64,000 nt of DNA from assembly GCF_900105055.1 (NCBI RefSeq), contig NZ_FNTA01000004.1:5611501-5675500 (forward strand), written 5' to 3'. Each line of letters begins with the position of its first letter. Positions within the stretch are counted from its first letter, which is position 1. The translations under genes were made by a program, and so were the position numbers. Shown piece after piece: positions 50,915-58,938 of the stretch. The stretch is from Amycolatopsis lurida. Its GTDB lineage: Bacteria; Actinomycetota; Actinomycetes; Mycobacteriales; Pseudonocardiaceae. Below the pieces are notes generated by a model. It was given only the letters and a program-made list of their open reading frames with translations, searched no databases and was not told where the DNA came from.

Positions 50915-51787
50915 TCAGGGCAGGGCGACGAACGGCGCGAGGAAGTCACGCGACGTCGGCGAGTCCAGCCGGTAGGTGACGTTGGTGGCGTAGCAGGGCC
51001 CGTCGCCGGTGATGGTCGTCGACACCAAGACGCGCTTGCCGCCGATGGTGGCGAAGTTCGGGCCGCCGGAGTCGCCGTAGCAAGCGCCGCCGTTGCCCTG
51101 GGGCGCCGTCATCGCCAGCCGCACCCACGTGGTGTTCAGCGCGTTGAAGGTGACCGGCGCCTTCATCCGCACTCCGCCGCCCGGATGGGTGTGCCCGCCG
51201 GGCCCCCTCACGGCTTCCTGCGTGCCGTAGCCGGCGACCACGAACGGCGTCGAGTTCAGCCCCTGCGGTCCGAGCGCGTCGAGCTGGCCGGCGCTCGGCA
51301 ACGTGGCCGGAGTGAAGGTCCAGCGCGCAGCGATCTGCTTCGCGGGCACCTGGACGACGGCGATGTCGTGCGAATCGGCCGAGTTGCCGGGGTAGCCGGG
51401 CTCGTTGTGCGCGACCCCTTCCACGGCGACGGCCTTGGCGACCGCCACCGGGTCACCGGGGTACTTCTTCGCCGCGGCGTCGAGACCCCCTTGCACGTCC
51501 TGGTCGAGGGAGACGAAGAACCGCACGTTCGCCGGCCAATCGCTGGTGCAGTGCGCGGCGGTGAGGAAGGTGTCGGTGTCGACCATCGTGCCGGAGCACA
51601 CCCAGTCCACCCGGTCGGCTGTGGCGGGGTCACCGTCGTTGTCCCAGGTCGCGACGAGGGCGCCGACCTCGGTGCGCTCCGGCGCCGGGGTGGCGTTGTA
51701 GGAGTTGATCGCGGGCGCGGCGGTGGCGCCGCCCAGCAGCAGGGCGGCGGCCAGCGCCGCGACGGTGGCGGCGGGGGTGAACCTCAC
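50915..51787 (-). CDS. Secreted trypsin-like serine protease (S1)
   Basis: The 290-residue protein has a Sec signal (TPAATVAALAAALLLGGATA) and a chymotrypsin-fold domain with the full triad: LTAAHC (His), SHDIAVVQV (Asp), and YGDSGGPNF (Ser). Disulfide-forming Cys pairs are present. It probably digests extracellular protein. The GTG start precedes the basic signal N-region. The stop codons of murA and this gene are adjacent bases, so transcripts must overlap at their 3' ends. Confidence 0.93.
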   Translation of the reverse strand: MRFTPAATVAALAAALLLGGATAAPAINSYNATPAPERTEVGALVATWDNDGDPATADRVDWVCSGTMVDTDTFLTAAHCTSDWPANVRFFVSLDQDVQGGLDAAAKKYPGDPVAVAKAVAVEGVAHNEPGYPGNSADSHDIAVVQVPAKQIAARWTFTPATLPSAGQLDALGPQGLNSTPFVVAGYGTQEAVRGPGGHTHPGGGVRMKAPVTFNALNTTWVRLAMTAPQGNGGACYGDSGGPNFATIGGKRVLVSTTITGDGPCYATNVTYRLDSPTSRDFLAPFVALP

Positions 51788-51864
51788 GAACGGCCTCCTC
51801 GTCTCGTGCTTCCGGAGACGGGATTCAACGTGGTGGGCGCCCGAAAGTCATCCGCCGAAAGTAG

Positions 51865-52533
51865 TCACGCGTCCCTGCGCCGCCGGGTCCCCGCGTACAG
51901 CGCGGCACCCGCGGCCAGCGACCCCAGCCCGGTCAGCAGGACGGGTTCGAGATCGAAACCCGTCTTGGCCAGCGAAGAAGGGCTCGCCGCCGCGCTGACC
52001 GCACCGCCGGCGCGGGGTGCGACGGCCGCGGCGTGGGCCGCCTCCGGCACGACCGCGGGGCGTACGACTTCGCCGTGCGATCCCCCGGGCGGGGGAGTCT
52101 CGACCGGTGGCTTCGTGGCGGGCGGTGTCCGGTCCGGCACGCAGGCGGTGTGCGCGGGGTTGCCGCGCCCGACGCCGTGGTTGCGGTCGCATTCGTAGCC
52201 CGCGTTGGCGTCGGAGCCGCCGGGCAGCTGTCCGGGTGGGTTCTTGTTGTCGGCCTTGCCGACGCAACCGGCGCAGGGTTTACCGGCGGCCTCGCCGCCG
52301 CCGTTGCCGTTGGCCGACGGCGAACCGTCGCGTGTGGAGTCGTAAGGCCCGTGCTTGTTGGCACCGTGCCCGGAGAAGTCCGCTTTGGACGGTGGCTGCG
52401 GTTTGGTGGTGTCCTTGGCGTGGCCGGGAGGAGCGCCGCCGTTGCCGCGCTCTCCGGCGTCGGCCGGGCCCGCGCCGAGGAGAAGGAGGGAGAAGGCGGC
52501 TCCGGCGATAACGCCGTAGGTCTTCTTGTTCAT
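51865..52533 (-). CDS. Secreted Gly/Pro-rich protein with LAXTG sorting signal
   Basis: The 222-residue protein has a signal peptide (MNKKTYGVIAGAAFSLLLLG, cut near ADAGERG), a low-complexity Gly/Asn/Pro/His region, a CAGC pair plus two more Cys, and a C-terminal sorting signal. LAKTG is followed by a hydrophobic helix (PVLLTGLGSLAAGAALYAG) and RRRRDA. LAXTG motifs are handled by class E sortases in GC-rich actinobacteria, so it is probably fixed to the wall. Ribosome site GGGAGG. Function unknown; it resembles other small surface proteins rich in Gly and Asn. Confidence 0.82.
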   Translation of the reverse strand: MNKKTYGVIAGAAFSLLLLGAGPADAGERGNGGAPPGHAKDTTKPQPPSKADFSGHGANKHGPYDSTRDGSPSANGNGGGEAAGKPCAGCVGKADNKNPPGQLPGGSDANAGYECDRNHGVGRGNPAHTACVPDRTPPATKPPVETPPPGGSHGEVVRPAVVPEAAHAAAVAPRAGGAVSAAASPSSLAKTGFDLEPVLLTGLGSLAAGAALYAGTRRRRDA

Positions 52534-52594
52534 CGAAGCCTCCCTAGGTCGCGCCATTGCGACAACTGGAGTATCGCGTGAACGACCGAAGGGG

Positions 52595-53215
52595 TTACTC
52601 GAACACGAGAGCGGCGCCGAAGCCGACCAGCGCGGTCCCGGTGACGCCGTCGAGCGCGCGGCGGACCTCGCGGCGTTCCAGCCAGGTCCGCACGCGGTGC
52701 ACGAAGAACAGCAGCAGAAGCTGGGCGATGGTGCCCGCCGCCGCGATGGTGTAGGCCAGCAACAGGGCGTCACCGGTGCCGGTGACGCCGGGGGTCAGGA
52801 ACTGCGGCAGGACCGACAGGTACAGCACGAGGACCTTCGGATTGGTGAAGTTGGAGAGGAAACCCTCCCGCCAGCGGCGGAATCCGCTCCGCGTGGCGGC
52901 GGTTTCGGCGAGACGGCCGTAGTCGCCGCGGAAGGCGCCGATCAGGGCCCGGACGCCGAGGTAGCAGAGGTAGGCCGCGCCCGCCCATTTCACGGCCTCG
53001 AACACCGGCCGCGAGTTCATGATGACCGCGCCGAGGCCGAGCGCCGCCGCGCTCGCCTGCGCGAGATTCGCGACGCCGATGCCGAAACAGGCCCAGCCGC
53101 CGCCGCGGACACCGCCGGACAGCGCGTTCTTCAGCACCACCATGTTGTCCGGGCCCGGGACGAGCGCCAGCGCCAGCATCATCAGCGCGAAACCGCCGTA
53201 CACGCCCCAGGTCAT
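52595..53215 (-). CDS. LysE-family exporter (copy 2)
   Basis: The 206-residue protein has about six transmembrane helices and the LysE/RhtB signature near the N-terminus (MLALALVPGPDNMVVLKNAL). GFLSNFTNPKVLVLYLSVLPQF is also present (read in parts). Members export amino acids or small amphiphiles by proton exchange. The ATG overlaps the stop of the upstream paralogue (53212-53844), so both are coupled. A 101-base segment near its 3' end is about 96 percent identical to the paralogue. Confidence 0.9.
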   Translation of the reverse strand: MTWGVYGGFALMMLALALVPGPDNMVVLKNALSGGVRGGGWACFGIGVANLAQASAAALGLGAVIMNSRPVFEAVKWAGAAYLCYLGVRALIGAFRGDYGRLAETAATRSGFRRWREGFLSNFTNPKVLVLYLSVLPQFLTPGVTGTGDALLLAYTIAAAGTIAQLLLLFFVHRVRTWLERREVRRALDGVTGTALVGFGAALVFE

Positions 53216-53844
53216 GATTCGAGTACCAACGCCGCGCCGAAGCCGACCAGCGCCGTCCCGGTGACACCGTCGAGCGCGCGGCGGACCTTGCGGCGTTCCA
53301 GCCAGGTCCGCACGCGGTGCACGAAGAACAACAGCGTCAGCAGCCAGACCGTGCCCAGCACCGCGACGGTGTAGGCGAGCAGCAGCGCGTGCCACGCCGA
53401 CGTCGTCACGGGATCGAGGAATTGCGGCAGCACCGAGAGGTACAGCACCAGCACCTTCGGGTTGGTGATGTTGGAAAGGAAACCCTCACGGAAGCGGCGG
53501 AACCCGCTCGACCGCTGCTGCTTCACCGCCGCGACACCGGAGTAGTCGCCTCGCCACGCACCCCGCAACGCCTGGAAACCGAGGAAGACCAGGTACGCGG
53601 CACCGACCCATTTGAGCGTCACGAACACCGGCTGCGACTGCGCGATGACGACGCCGAGGCCGAGCGCGGCGGCGGTGCCCTGGACGGCGTTGGCCACGAA
53701 GATCCCGGCCGTGGCGAGGAAACCGCCGCGGGTACCGCCGGAGAGCGAGTTCTTGAGCATCACCATCGTGTCCGGCCCCGGCGCGAGGACGATCAGGACG
53801 ATGATGACCAGATAGCTGCTGTACGAACTCCACGTCACGGTCAC
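53212..53844 (-). CDS. LysE-family exporter (copy 1)
   Basis: The 210-residue LysE/RhtB protein has the signature LVIIVLIVLAPGPDTMVMLKN and the same helix pattern as its neighbour. It differs in the N-terminal half but shares almost the same last 35 residues (FFVHRVRTWLERRKVRRALD and onward). The pair could form a hetero-oligomeric exporter or two exporters with different substrates. The GTG start is used. No regulator of LysG type is adjacent. Confidence 0.9.
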   Translation of the reverse strand: MTVTWSSYSSYLVIIVLIVLAPGPDTMVMLKNSLSGGTRGGFLATAGIFVANAVQGTAAALGLGVVIAQSQPVFVTLKWVGAAYLVFLGFQALRGAWRGDYSGVAAVKQQRSSGFRRFREGFLSNITNPKVLVLYLSVLPQFLDPVTTSAWHALLLAYTVAVLGTVWLLTLLFFVHRVRTWLERRKVRRALDGVTGTALVGFGAALVLES

Positions 53845-53918
53845 CCACGCTAGACGCCGGGCGCGGGCGAGTCTCGCGGATTTCGGTCACAGTCCCGGCG
53901 GCTCCGGCGACTCGCCTG

Positions 53919-53977
53919 AAGTACATGAAGGACCCCTTCCTGTACCTAGGCGCAAGGAAGGGGTCCTTCATGTACTT
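53919..53977. repeat. 23-bp-arm palindrome of the GAAGGNCCCCTTC family
   Basis: Arms 53919-53941 and 53955-53977 (AAGTACATGAAGGACCCCTT then CCT, and complement) are perfect, with a 13-base loop containing CCTAGG. It lies between divergent genes, so it is not placed as a simple terminator. The core is shared with the hairpin after rho. Confidence 0.75.
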
Positions 53978-54070
53978 GGCACGAGGACTCGGATAGGTCC
54001 GTTCGGCCCGGAATTTCACCGACGAACGGACACTCCTCGCCCGTCCCCCGGACGGGTAGTGTGCCGTGGC

Positions 54071-54622
54071 ATGCATGAGGGGCAGATCGACCTCCGTCCA
54101 GGCGAACGGGTCATCTGGGCCGGGCAGCCGGTGCGCAGGCCCCTCTTCAATCCCGGCGACCGGTTCAACGTCCCCGTCGGTCTGCTCTGGCTCGGCGGTG
54201 TCACGCTGTTCTTCGCCGCCAACCACGACACGGCGTTCCACATGGCCGCGTGGATCGTGCTCACCGCCGCGGGCGTCTTCCATCTCGTCGGCAGGCCGCT
54301 GATCCGCTACCTCAGGCTCGCCTCGACCACGTACGCCGTGACGGACGGCAGGGTCATCGCGACCAGTTCGCTCGTCCGCCGCAAGGAGGAGTCCGCGGCG
54401 CTGGCCGGCCTGGCGGATCCCGTCGTCACGCCCGGGCCGGGCAAGACCGGGACGATCACCTTCGGCAGGCTCGGCGTGCTGGCGTGGGCGTCGGCGAACT
54501 TCGGCGCGGGTACCGGGAAGGACCGCGAGCCGCCGGTCATCCTCGTGGGTGTCAGCGACGTGGCGAAAGTGCAGGAGAAACTCGCGAAAGCCGTGGATGA
54601 GGCACGAAACCGCACTCCTTAG
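54071..54622 (+). CDS. Membrane protein with PH-like domain
   Basis: The 183-residue protein starts with HEGQIDLRPGERVIWAGQP, a common entry to bacterial PH-like membrane proteins. Two hydrophobic helices follow (FNVPVGLLWLGGVTLFFAA; AAWIVLTAAGVFHLVG). A cytoplasmic beta-rich domain comes next (TTYAVTDGRVIATSSLVRRKEE), then the C-terminal VGVSDVAKVQEKLAKAVDEA. ATG 54071 has no ribosome site, but TAGTGT stands eight bases upstream, suggesting leaderless transcription. Function unknown. Confidence 0.75.
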   Translation: MHEGQIDLRPGERVIWAGQPVRRPLFNPGDRFNVPVGLLWLGGVTLFFAANHDTAFHMAAWIVLTAAGVFHLVGRPLIRYLRLASTTYAVTDGRVIATSSLVRRKEESAALAGLADPVVTPGPGKTGTITFGRLGVLAWASANFGAGTGKDREPPVILVGVSDVAKVQEKLAKAVDEARNRTP

Positions 54623-54719
54623 CGAGCGCCGGACCGGCCACAACACCTTCACAGTATTTCCGGGTGGTGCCGGATGTGACTCTCTCCTCGTTGGCACGGA
54701 TTCCCCACAGGCGACGGAA

Positions 54720-55071
54720 ATGCGCAAGCTTTGGAGCAGAACCTTCGGCCTGCCGGCCGCGGGCGGACTTTTCGTCACCGTCGCACCGGCGACGGCGGTG
54801 GCGGCGCCACCCGACTTCCGGATCGGTATTCAGCCGGCCGACAACGGCGGCCGCGCGGATTCGGGGTCGAGCAGTTCACCGGCTTCGCCGATTTCGGCAG
54901 CAGTGTTTCTCAGTGGGCCGGGGACAGCAACAACTTCGACCCCGCGTTCAGCAGCCTCGGCCCCGTCGCCTACACACCGTGGGCGAGCCAGGGGGTGGCA
55001 TGACCGATCTGATCACCGACAGCAACTCCTTCGACCCGGACGGGTTCCGCATCGGACTCGAAGTCGTCTGA
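54720..55071 (+). pseudogene. Decayed secreted-protein gene with two frameshifts
   Basis: A signal peptide starts at ATG 54720 (MRKLWSRTFGLPAAGGLFVT, then AVAAPPDFRIGIQPADN). The coherent reading then moves to another frame (VEQFTGFADFGSSVSQWAGD, SNNFDPAFSSLGPVAYTPWA) that stops at 55003. It continues in the third frame (MTDLITDSNSFDPDGFRIGL) to a stop at 55071. Repeated SNxFDP motifs in different frames argue that they were once one protein. Sequencing errors could give the same picture. Product unknown. Confidence 0.6.
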
Positions 55072-55149
55072 TCCCGGCGTGTCGTCCGCCCGGGGCCCGG
55101 GCATCTAAGAATGACCCGACTGTGTTCGATTCAACTGCGCGGCCGATGT

Positions 55150-55165
55150 TACCGGCCGGTACACT
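55150..55165 (+). promoter_or_regulatory. Palindrome overlapping a -10 element before the mutase gene
   Basis: TACCGGCCGGTA (55150-55161) is a perfect 12-bp palindrome whose last bases are shared with TACACT (55160-55165), a -10-like element 30 bases before the mutase start. It could be an operator over the promoter. No clear -35 is seen. Confidence 0.3.
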
Positions 55166-55195
55166 CAGACGGTCGTCCAGCGCCGGAGGTGCACC

Positions 55196-57217
55196 GTGCC
55201 CTATCCCACGGACCGTGAACGGGACCGCCCCTGGGTGATGCGGACCTACGCGGGCCACTCGTCCGCGGCCGCGTCCAACGAGCTGTACCGCCGTAATCTC
55301 GCGAAGGGGCAAACCGGTCTCTCGGTCGCCTTCGACCTGCCGACGCAGACGGGCTACGACCCGGATCACCAGTTGTCCAAGGGCGAGGTCGGCAAGGTGG
55401 GCGTCCCGGTCTCGCATATCGGCGACATGCGGCGCCTCTTCGACGGCATCCCGCTCGCCGAGGCCAACACGTCGATGACGATCAACGCGCCCGCCATGTG
55501 GCTGCTGGCGCTCTACGTCTCCGTGGCACGTGAGCAGGCCGAAGCCGAGGGCCGTGATGTGGACGAGGTGCTGGCCAAGCTCACCGGCACCACGCAGAAC
55601 GACATCATCAAGGAATACCTCTCGCGCGGCACCTACATCTTCCCGCCGGGACCGAGTCTCCGCCTGATCACCGACATGATCGCGTGGACCGTGCACCACG
55701 TGCCGAAGTGGAACCCGATCAACATCTGCAGCTATCACCTGCAGGAAGCCGGCGCGACGCCGACGCAAGAGGTCGCGTACGCGTTGTGCACCGCCATCGC
55801 CGTCCTCGACGCGGTCCGCGATTCCGGCCAGGTCGAGCAGGCCGACATGGCCAAGGTGGTCGCGCGGATCTCTTTCTTCGTCAACGCCGGGGTGCGGTTC
55901 GTCGAAGAGATGTCGAAGATGCGCGCGTTCACCGCGCTCTGGGACGAGATCACCCGGGATCGTTACGGCGTCACGGATCCCAAGGCGCGGAGGCTGCGCT
56001 ACGGCGTGCAGGTCAACTCGCTGGGCCTGACCGAGGCGCAGCCCGAGAACAACGTCCAGCGCATCGTGCTGGAGATGCTCGCGGTCTCGCTTTCCCGCGG
56101 TGCCAGGGCGCGCGCGATCCAGTTGCCCGCGTGGAACGAGGCGCTCGGCCTGCCCCGGCCGTGGGACCAGCAGTGGGCACTGCGGATGCAGCAGGTGCTC
56201 GCGTTCGAGACCGACTTGCTGGAGTACGAGGACATCTTCGACGGCTCGCACGTCATCCAGGCCAAGGTCGACGAGATCATGGCGGGCGCGCGTGAGGAGA
56301 TCGCGCGCGTCCAGGATCTCGGCGGCGCCGTGGCGGCCGTCGAGAGCGGCTACATGAAGTCCCAGCTCGTCGCCTCGCTCGCGGAGTACCGGCGCGGTAT
56401 GGAGAACGGCGAGCGGATCCTGGTCGGGGTCAACAAGTTCGAGACCACCGAGCCTTCGCCGTTGCAGGCCGAAGGGGCCAAGGCGATCGAAACGATCGAC
56501 CCCGCCGTCGAAAAGCAGGCCGTGACCGCGATCGAGGAATGGCGGACGCGCCGAGACAACGCGGCCGCCGAGTCGGCGCTGGAGAAACTGAAGGCCATCG
56601 CGAAGACGTCGGAGAACCTGTTCGAGGCCACGATCGACTGTGCCCGCGCCGGCGTGACCACCGGCGAATGGTCGGGCGCGTTGCGCGAGGTGTTCGGCGA
56701 ATACCGCGCTCCCACCGGGGTTTCCGCGTCGGCGGCCGCGGGTGAGGGCAACGAGGAGATCCGCCGGGTCCGCGAGCGGGTCAAGGCGACCAACACCGAG
56801 ATCGGCGAGCGGCTGCGGATCCTGGTCGGCAAACCCGGCCTCGACGGGCACTCGAACGGCGCCGAGCAGGTGGCCGTGCGGGCGCGCGACGTCGGTTTCG
56901 AGGTGGTGTATCAGGGCATCCGGCTCACCCCGGAGCAGATCGTCGCGGCCTCCGTCCAGGAGGGCGTGCACGTCGTCGGGCTTTCGGTGCTCTCGGGTTC
57001 GCATCTCGAGGTCGTGCCGCAGGTCGTGGACGGCTTGCGGGCCGCGGGCGCGGGCGACATCCCGGTCATCGTCGGCGGCATCATCCCGCCCGACGACGAG
57101 AAGATCCTGCTGGAGCGGGGGATCGCGAAGGTGTTCACGCCGAAGGACTACGAACTCACCGACATCATGGACGGAATTGTCGGATTGGTGCGGGAGCGCC
57201 ACGGTCTGAGTACCTAA
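55196..57217 (+). CDS. ecm: Ethylmalonyl-CoA mutase-type B12 enzyme
   Basis: The 673-residue, single-chain mutase has the TIM-barrel substrate domain (RTYAGHSSAAASNELYRRNL; GLSVAFDLPTQTGYDPDH) and a C-terminal B12-binding domain with the base-off motif GKPGLDGHSNGAEQ. GLSVLSGSH and VGGIIPP follow. Length and the N-terminal pattern match the MeaA/Ecm group, which turns ethylmalonyl-CoA into methylsuccinyl-CoA in the ethylmalonyl-CoA pathway. A methylmalonyl-CoA activity is the alternative. The crotonyl-CoA reductase usually paired with it is not in the window. GTG start with GGAGG. Confidence 0.85.
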   Translation: MPYPTDRERDRPWVMRTYAGHSSAAASNELYRRNLAKGQTGLSVAFDLPTQTGYDPDHQLSKGEVGKVGVPVSHIGDMRRLFDGIPLAEANTSMTINAPAMWLLALYVSVAREQAEAEGRDVDEVLAKLTGTTQNDIIKEYLSRGTYIFPPGPSLRLITDMIAWTVHHVPKWNPINICSYHLQEAGATPTQEVAYALCTAIAVLDAVRDSGQVEQADMAKVVARISFFVNAGVRFVEEMSKMRAFTALWDEITRDRYGVTDPKARRLRYGVQVNSLGLTEAQPENNVQRIVLEMLAVSLSRGARARAIQLPAWNEALGLPRPWDQQWALRMQQVLAFETDLLEYEDIFDGSHVIQAKVDEIMAGAREEIARVQDLGGAVAAVESGYMKSQLVASLAEYRRGMENGERILVGVNKFETTEPSPLQAEGAKAIETIDPAVEKQAVTAIEEWRTRRDNAAAESALEKLKAIAKTSENLFEATIDCARAGVTTGEWSGALREVFGEYRAPTGVSASAAAGEGNEEIRRVRERVKATNTEIGERLRILVGKPGLDGHSNGAEQVAVRARDVGFEVVYQGIRLTPEQIVAASVQEGVHVVGLSVLSGSHLEVVPQVVDGLRAAGAGDIPVIVGGIIPPDDEKILLERGIAKVFTPKDYELTDIMDGIVGLVRERHGLST

Positions 57218-57245
57218 AGTCACCGTAAATCTCGGTCCCGTAACG

Positions 57246-57265
57246 GCGGGTGGTTCGTCACCCGC
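57246..57265 (+). terminator. Short hairpin after the mutase gene
   Basis: GCGGGTG and CACCCGC form a 7-bp stem with a 6-base loop about 30 bases after the mutase stop. There is no T-tract, so termination strength is uncertain. Confidence 0.4.
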
Positions 57266-57297
57266 TCACACTGCCCGCGCCAAGGTACCCACCTACG

Positions 57298-57323
57298 TTT
57301 CGATTAAAACCGATTAATCGAAA
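57298..57323. promoter_or_regulatory. Perfect 26-bp operator dyad before ehuB
   Basis: TTTCGATTAA-AACCGA-TTAATCGAAA is perfectly symmetric in its 10-base arms, A/T-rich in a GC-rich setting, and lies directly before the ehuB ribosome site. It also holds the shorter palindrome CGATTAATCG. It has the look of a GntR- or TetR-type operator controlling the importer; no regulator gene is next to it. Confidence 0.6.
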
Positions 57324-57335
57324 AGAGGTGCCGCG

Positions 57336-58229
57336 ATGGTGCACGGCGAGTGGTCGAGGCGGGAGTTCTTCCGGCGGTCCGCGGTTCTTGGCGCGGTGAC
57401 GATCGGTGGTCCGGTGCTGTTGTCCGCGTGCACGACGACGACTTCCGGGGATGCGTTGGAGGCGGCGAAAAGCTCCAAGAAGATCAAGATCGGTATCGCG
57501 AACGAAGCGCCGTACGGTTTCACGGACCAGAGCGGCCGGGTCACCGGTGAGGCGCCCGAGGTCGCCCGCGCCGTCTTCAAGGCCATGGGCATCGACAACG
57601 TGGACGCCGAAGCGGTCTCCTTCGACCAGCTGATCCCCGCGCTCAACGCCAGGAAGTACGACGTCGTCGCGGCGGGTATGAACATCAAGAAGGAACGCTG
57701 CGACGCGGCGGCCTTCTCGATCCCCGACTACTCGGCGCTGACCGCTCTGCTGGTGCCCAAGGGGAATCCGCAGCAGGTGCTGAAGTTCGAGGACATCGCG
57801 GCCAAGAAGGTCAAGGTCGCCGTGCTCTCGGCGGCCGTGGAGAAGGGGTACGCCACCGACTCCGGCGTCGCCGAGGACCAGATCGTCACCCTCGATTCGC
57901 AGGACAACATGCTCCGCGCGGTCACCGACGGCCGGGTCTACTGTGCCGCGCTCACCGACATCTCGCTCAAGGACGTTCTGGCGAAGAGCCCCGGTGCGGC
58001 GGCCGAAGTCACGCCCGGCTTCGATCCGATCAAGGACGGCAAACCGGTCGTGTCCGCCGGTGCCTTCGTCTTCCGCAAGGACGACAACCCGCTGCGCGAG
58101 GCGTTCAACGCCGAACTGAAGAAGCTGCACGACAGCGGTGAATGGACGAGGATCGTGACACCGTTCGGATTCTCGGCGGCCAACCTGCCGAAGGCCGACG
58201 TGACCACCGAGAAACTCTGCGCGGTGTGA
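57336..58229 (+). CDS. ehuB: Ectoine/hydroxyectoine-type ABC importer, binding lipoprotein
   Basis: The 297-residue solute-binding protein starts with a twin-arginine signal (SRREFFRRSAVLGAVTIGG) and a lipobox, LLSAC. The mature part is a family 3 solute-binding fold (IKIGIANEAPYGFTDQSGRV; FDQLIPALNARKYDVVAAGM). Sequence and operon order match EhuB of the ectoine importer, which brings in compatible solutes for osmoprotection or food. An amino-acid substrate is the alternative. The operator dyad at 57298-57323 stands just upstream. Confidence 0.87.
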   Translation: MVHGEWSRREFFRRSAVLGAVTIGGPVLLSACTTTTSGDALEAAKSSKKIKIGIANEAPYGFTDQSGRVTGEAPEVARAVFKAMGIDNVDAEAVSFDQLIPALNARKYDVVAAGMNIKKERCDAAAFSIPDYSALTALLVPKGNPQQVLKFEDIAAKKVKVAVLSAAVEKGYATDSGVAEDQIVTLDSQDNMLRAVTDGRVYCAALTDISLKDVLAKSPGAAAEVTPGFDPIKDGKPVVSAGAFVFRKDDNPLREAFNAELKKLHDSGEWTRIVTPFGFSAANLPKADVTTEKLCAV

Positions 58230-58242
58230 CGAGGCGGAACCC

Positions 58243-58938
58243 ATGTCGTCGTCGGTATCGCATATCATCTCGTCCGTCCTCAGTGGACTGACCGCGACCG
58301 CCACCGCGGCGCTCGGCGGGATCGCGCTCACCGTGGTGCTCTCGCTGGCCGCCGGGCTGGCGCTGAGGTCCCGGTCCCGGGCGGTGCGCGGGATTTCCCG
58401 GGTCTACGTCGAGATCTTCCGCGGCACCTCGGAAGTCGTCCAGCTGTTCTGGCTCTACTTCGTGCTTCCGGTGCTCGTCGGCCTCCAGCTGGTGCCGATG
58501 TTCGCCGGAATCCTGGTGCTGGGCCTCAATCACGGAGCCTACGGGGCGGAGATCGTCCGCGGCGCGGTGAACTCGGTCCCGCGCGCTCAGTTCGAGGGCG
58601 CCGTCGCGCTCAACCTGAGCCCGGCCCAGCGGATGCGGCGGGTGATCCTGCCGCAGGCGTTCGCGGAAATGCTGCCACCGTTCAACAATCTCTTCATCCA
58701 GTTGCTGAAGAGCACCGCATTGCTGTCGTTCATCGGTGTCCCGGAAATGGCTCGCCAAGGTGAACTGCTGCGGCCGGTGTTCAGTGCCGAGATCGGCTGG
58801 ATCTACGGTACCGAACTCGTGCTCTACCTCCTGCTCGCGCTGCTGATCACGAGCGGGATGCGGCTGCTGGAACGGCGCGCCGCGCGGCGCCTCGGCCGGG
58901 CCCCGGCCAAGATGACGGCCACCGCGGGAGGTGTGTGA
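58243..58938 (+). CDS. ehuC: Ectoine-type ABC importer, permease
   Basis: The 231-residue polar-amino-acid family permease has the EAA loop (ALNLSPAQRMRRVILPQAFA) that contacts the ATPase, and five or so membrane helices. EIFRGTSEVVQLFWLYFVLP is typical of EhuC. It starts 14 bases after ehuB and overlaps the ehuD start. Confidence 0.88.
   Translation: MSSSVSHIISSVLSGLTATATAALGGIALTVVLSLAAGLALRSRSRAVRGISRVYVEIFRGTSEVVQLFWLYFVLPVLVGLQLVPMFAGILVLGLNHGAYGAEIVRGAVNSVPRAQFEGAVALNLSPAQRMRRVILPQAFAEMLPPFNNLFIQLLKSTALLSFIGVPEMARQGELLRPVFSAEIGWIYGTELVLYLLLALLITSGMRLLERRAARRLGRAPAKMTATAGGV

Noticed and set aside
55072..55195. Cobalamin riboswitch before the mutase gene
   Set aside because: The gap is 124 bases and holds no B12-box-like sequence that I could find; length is too short for the full element.
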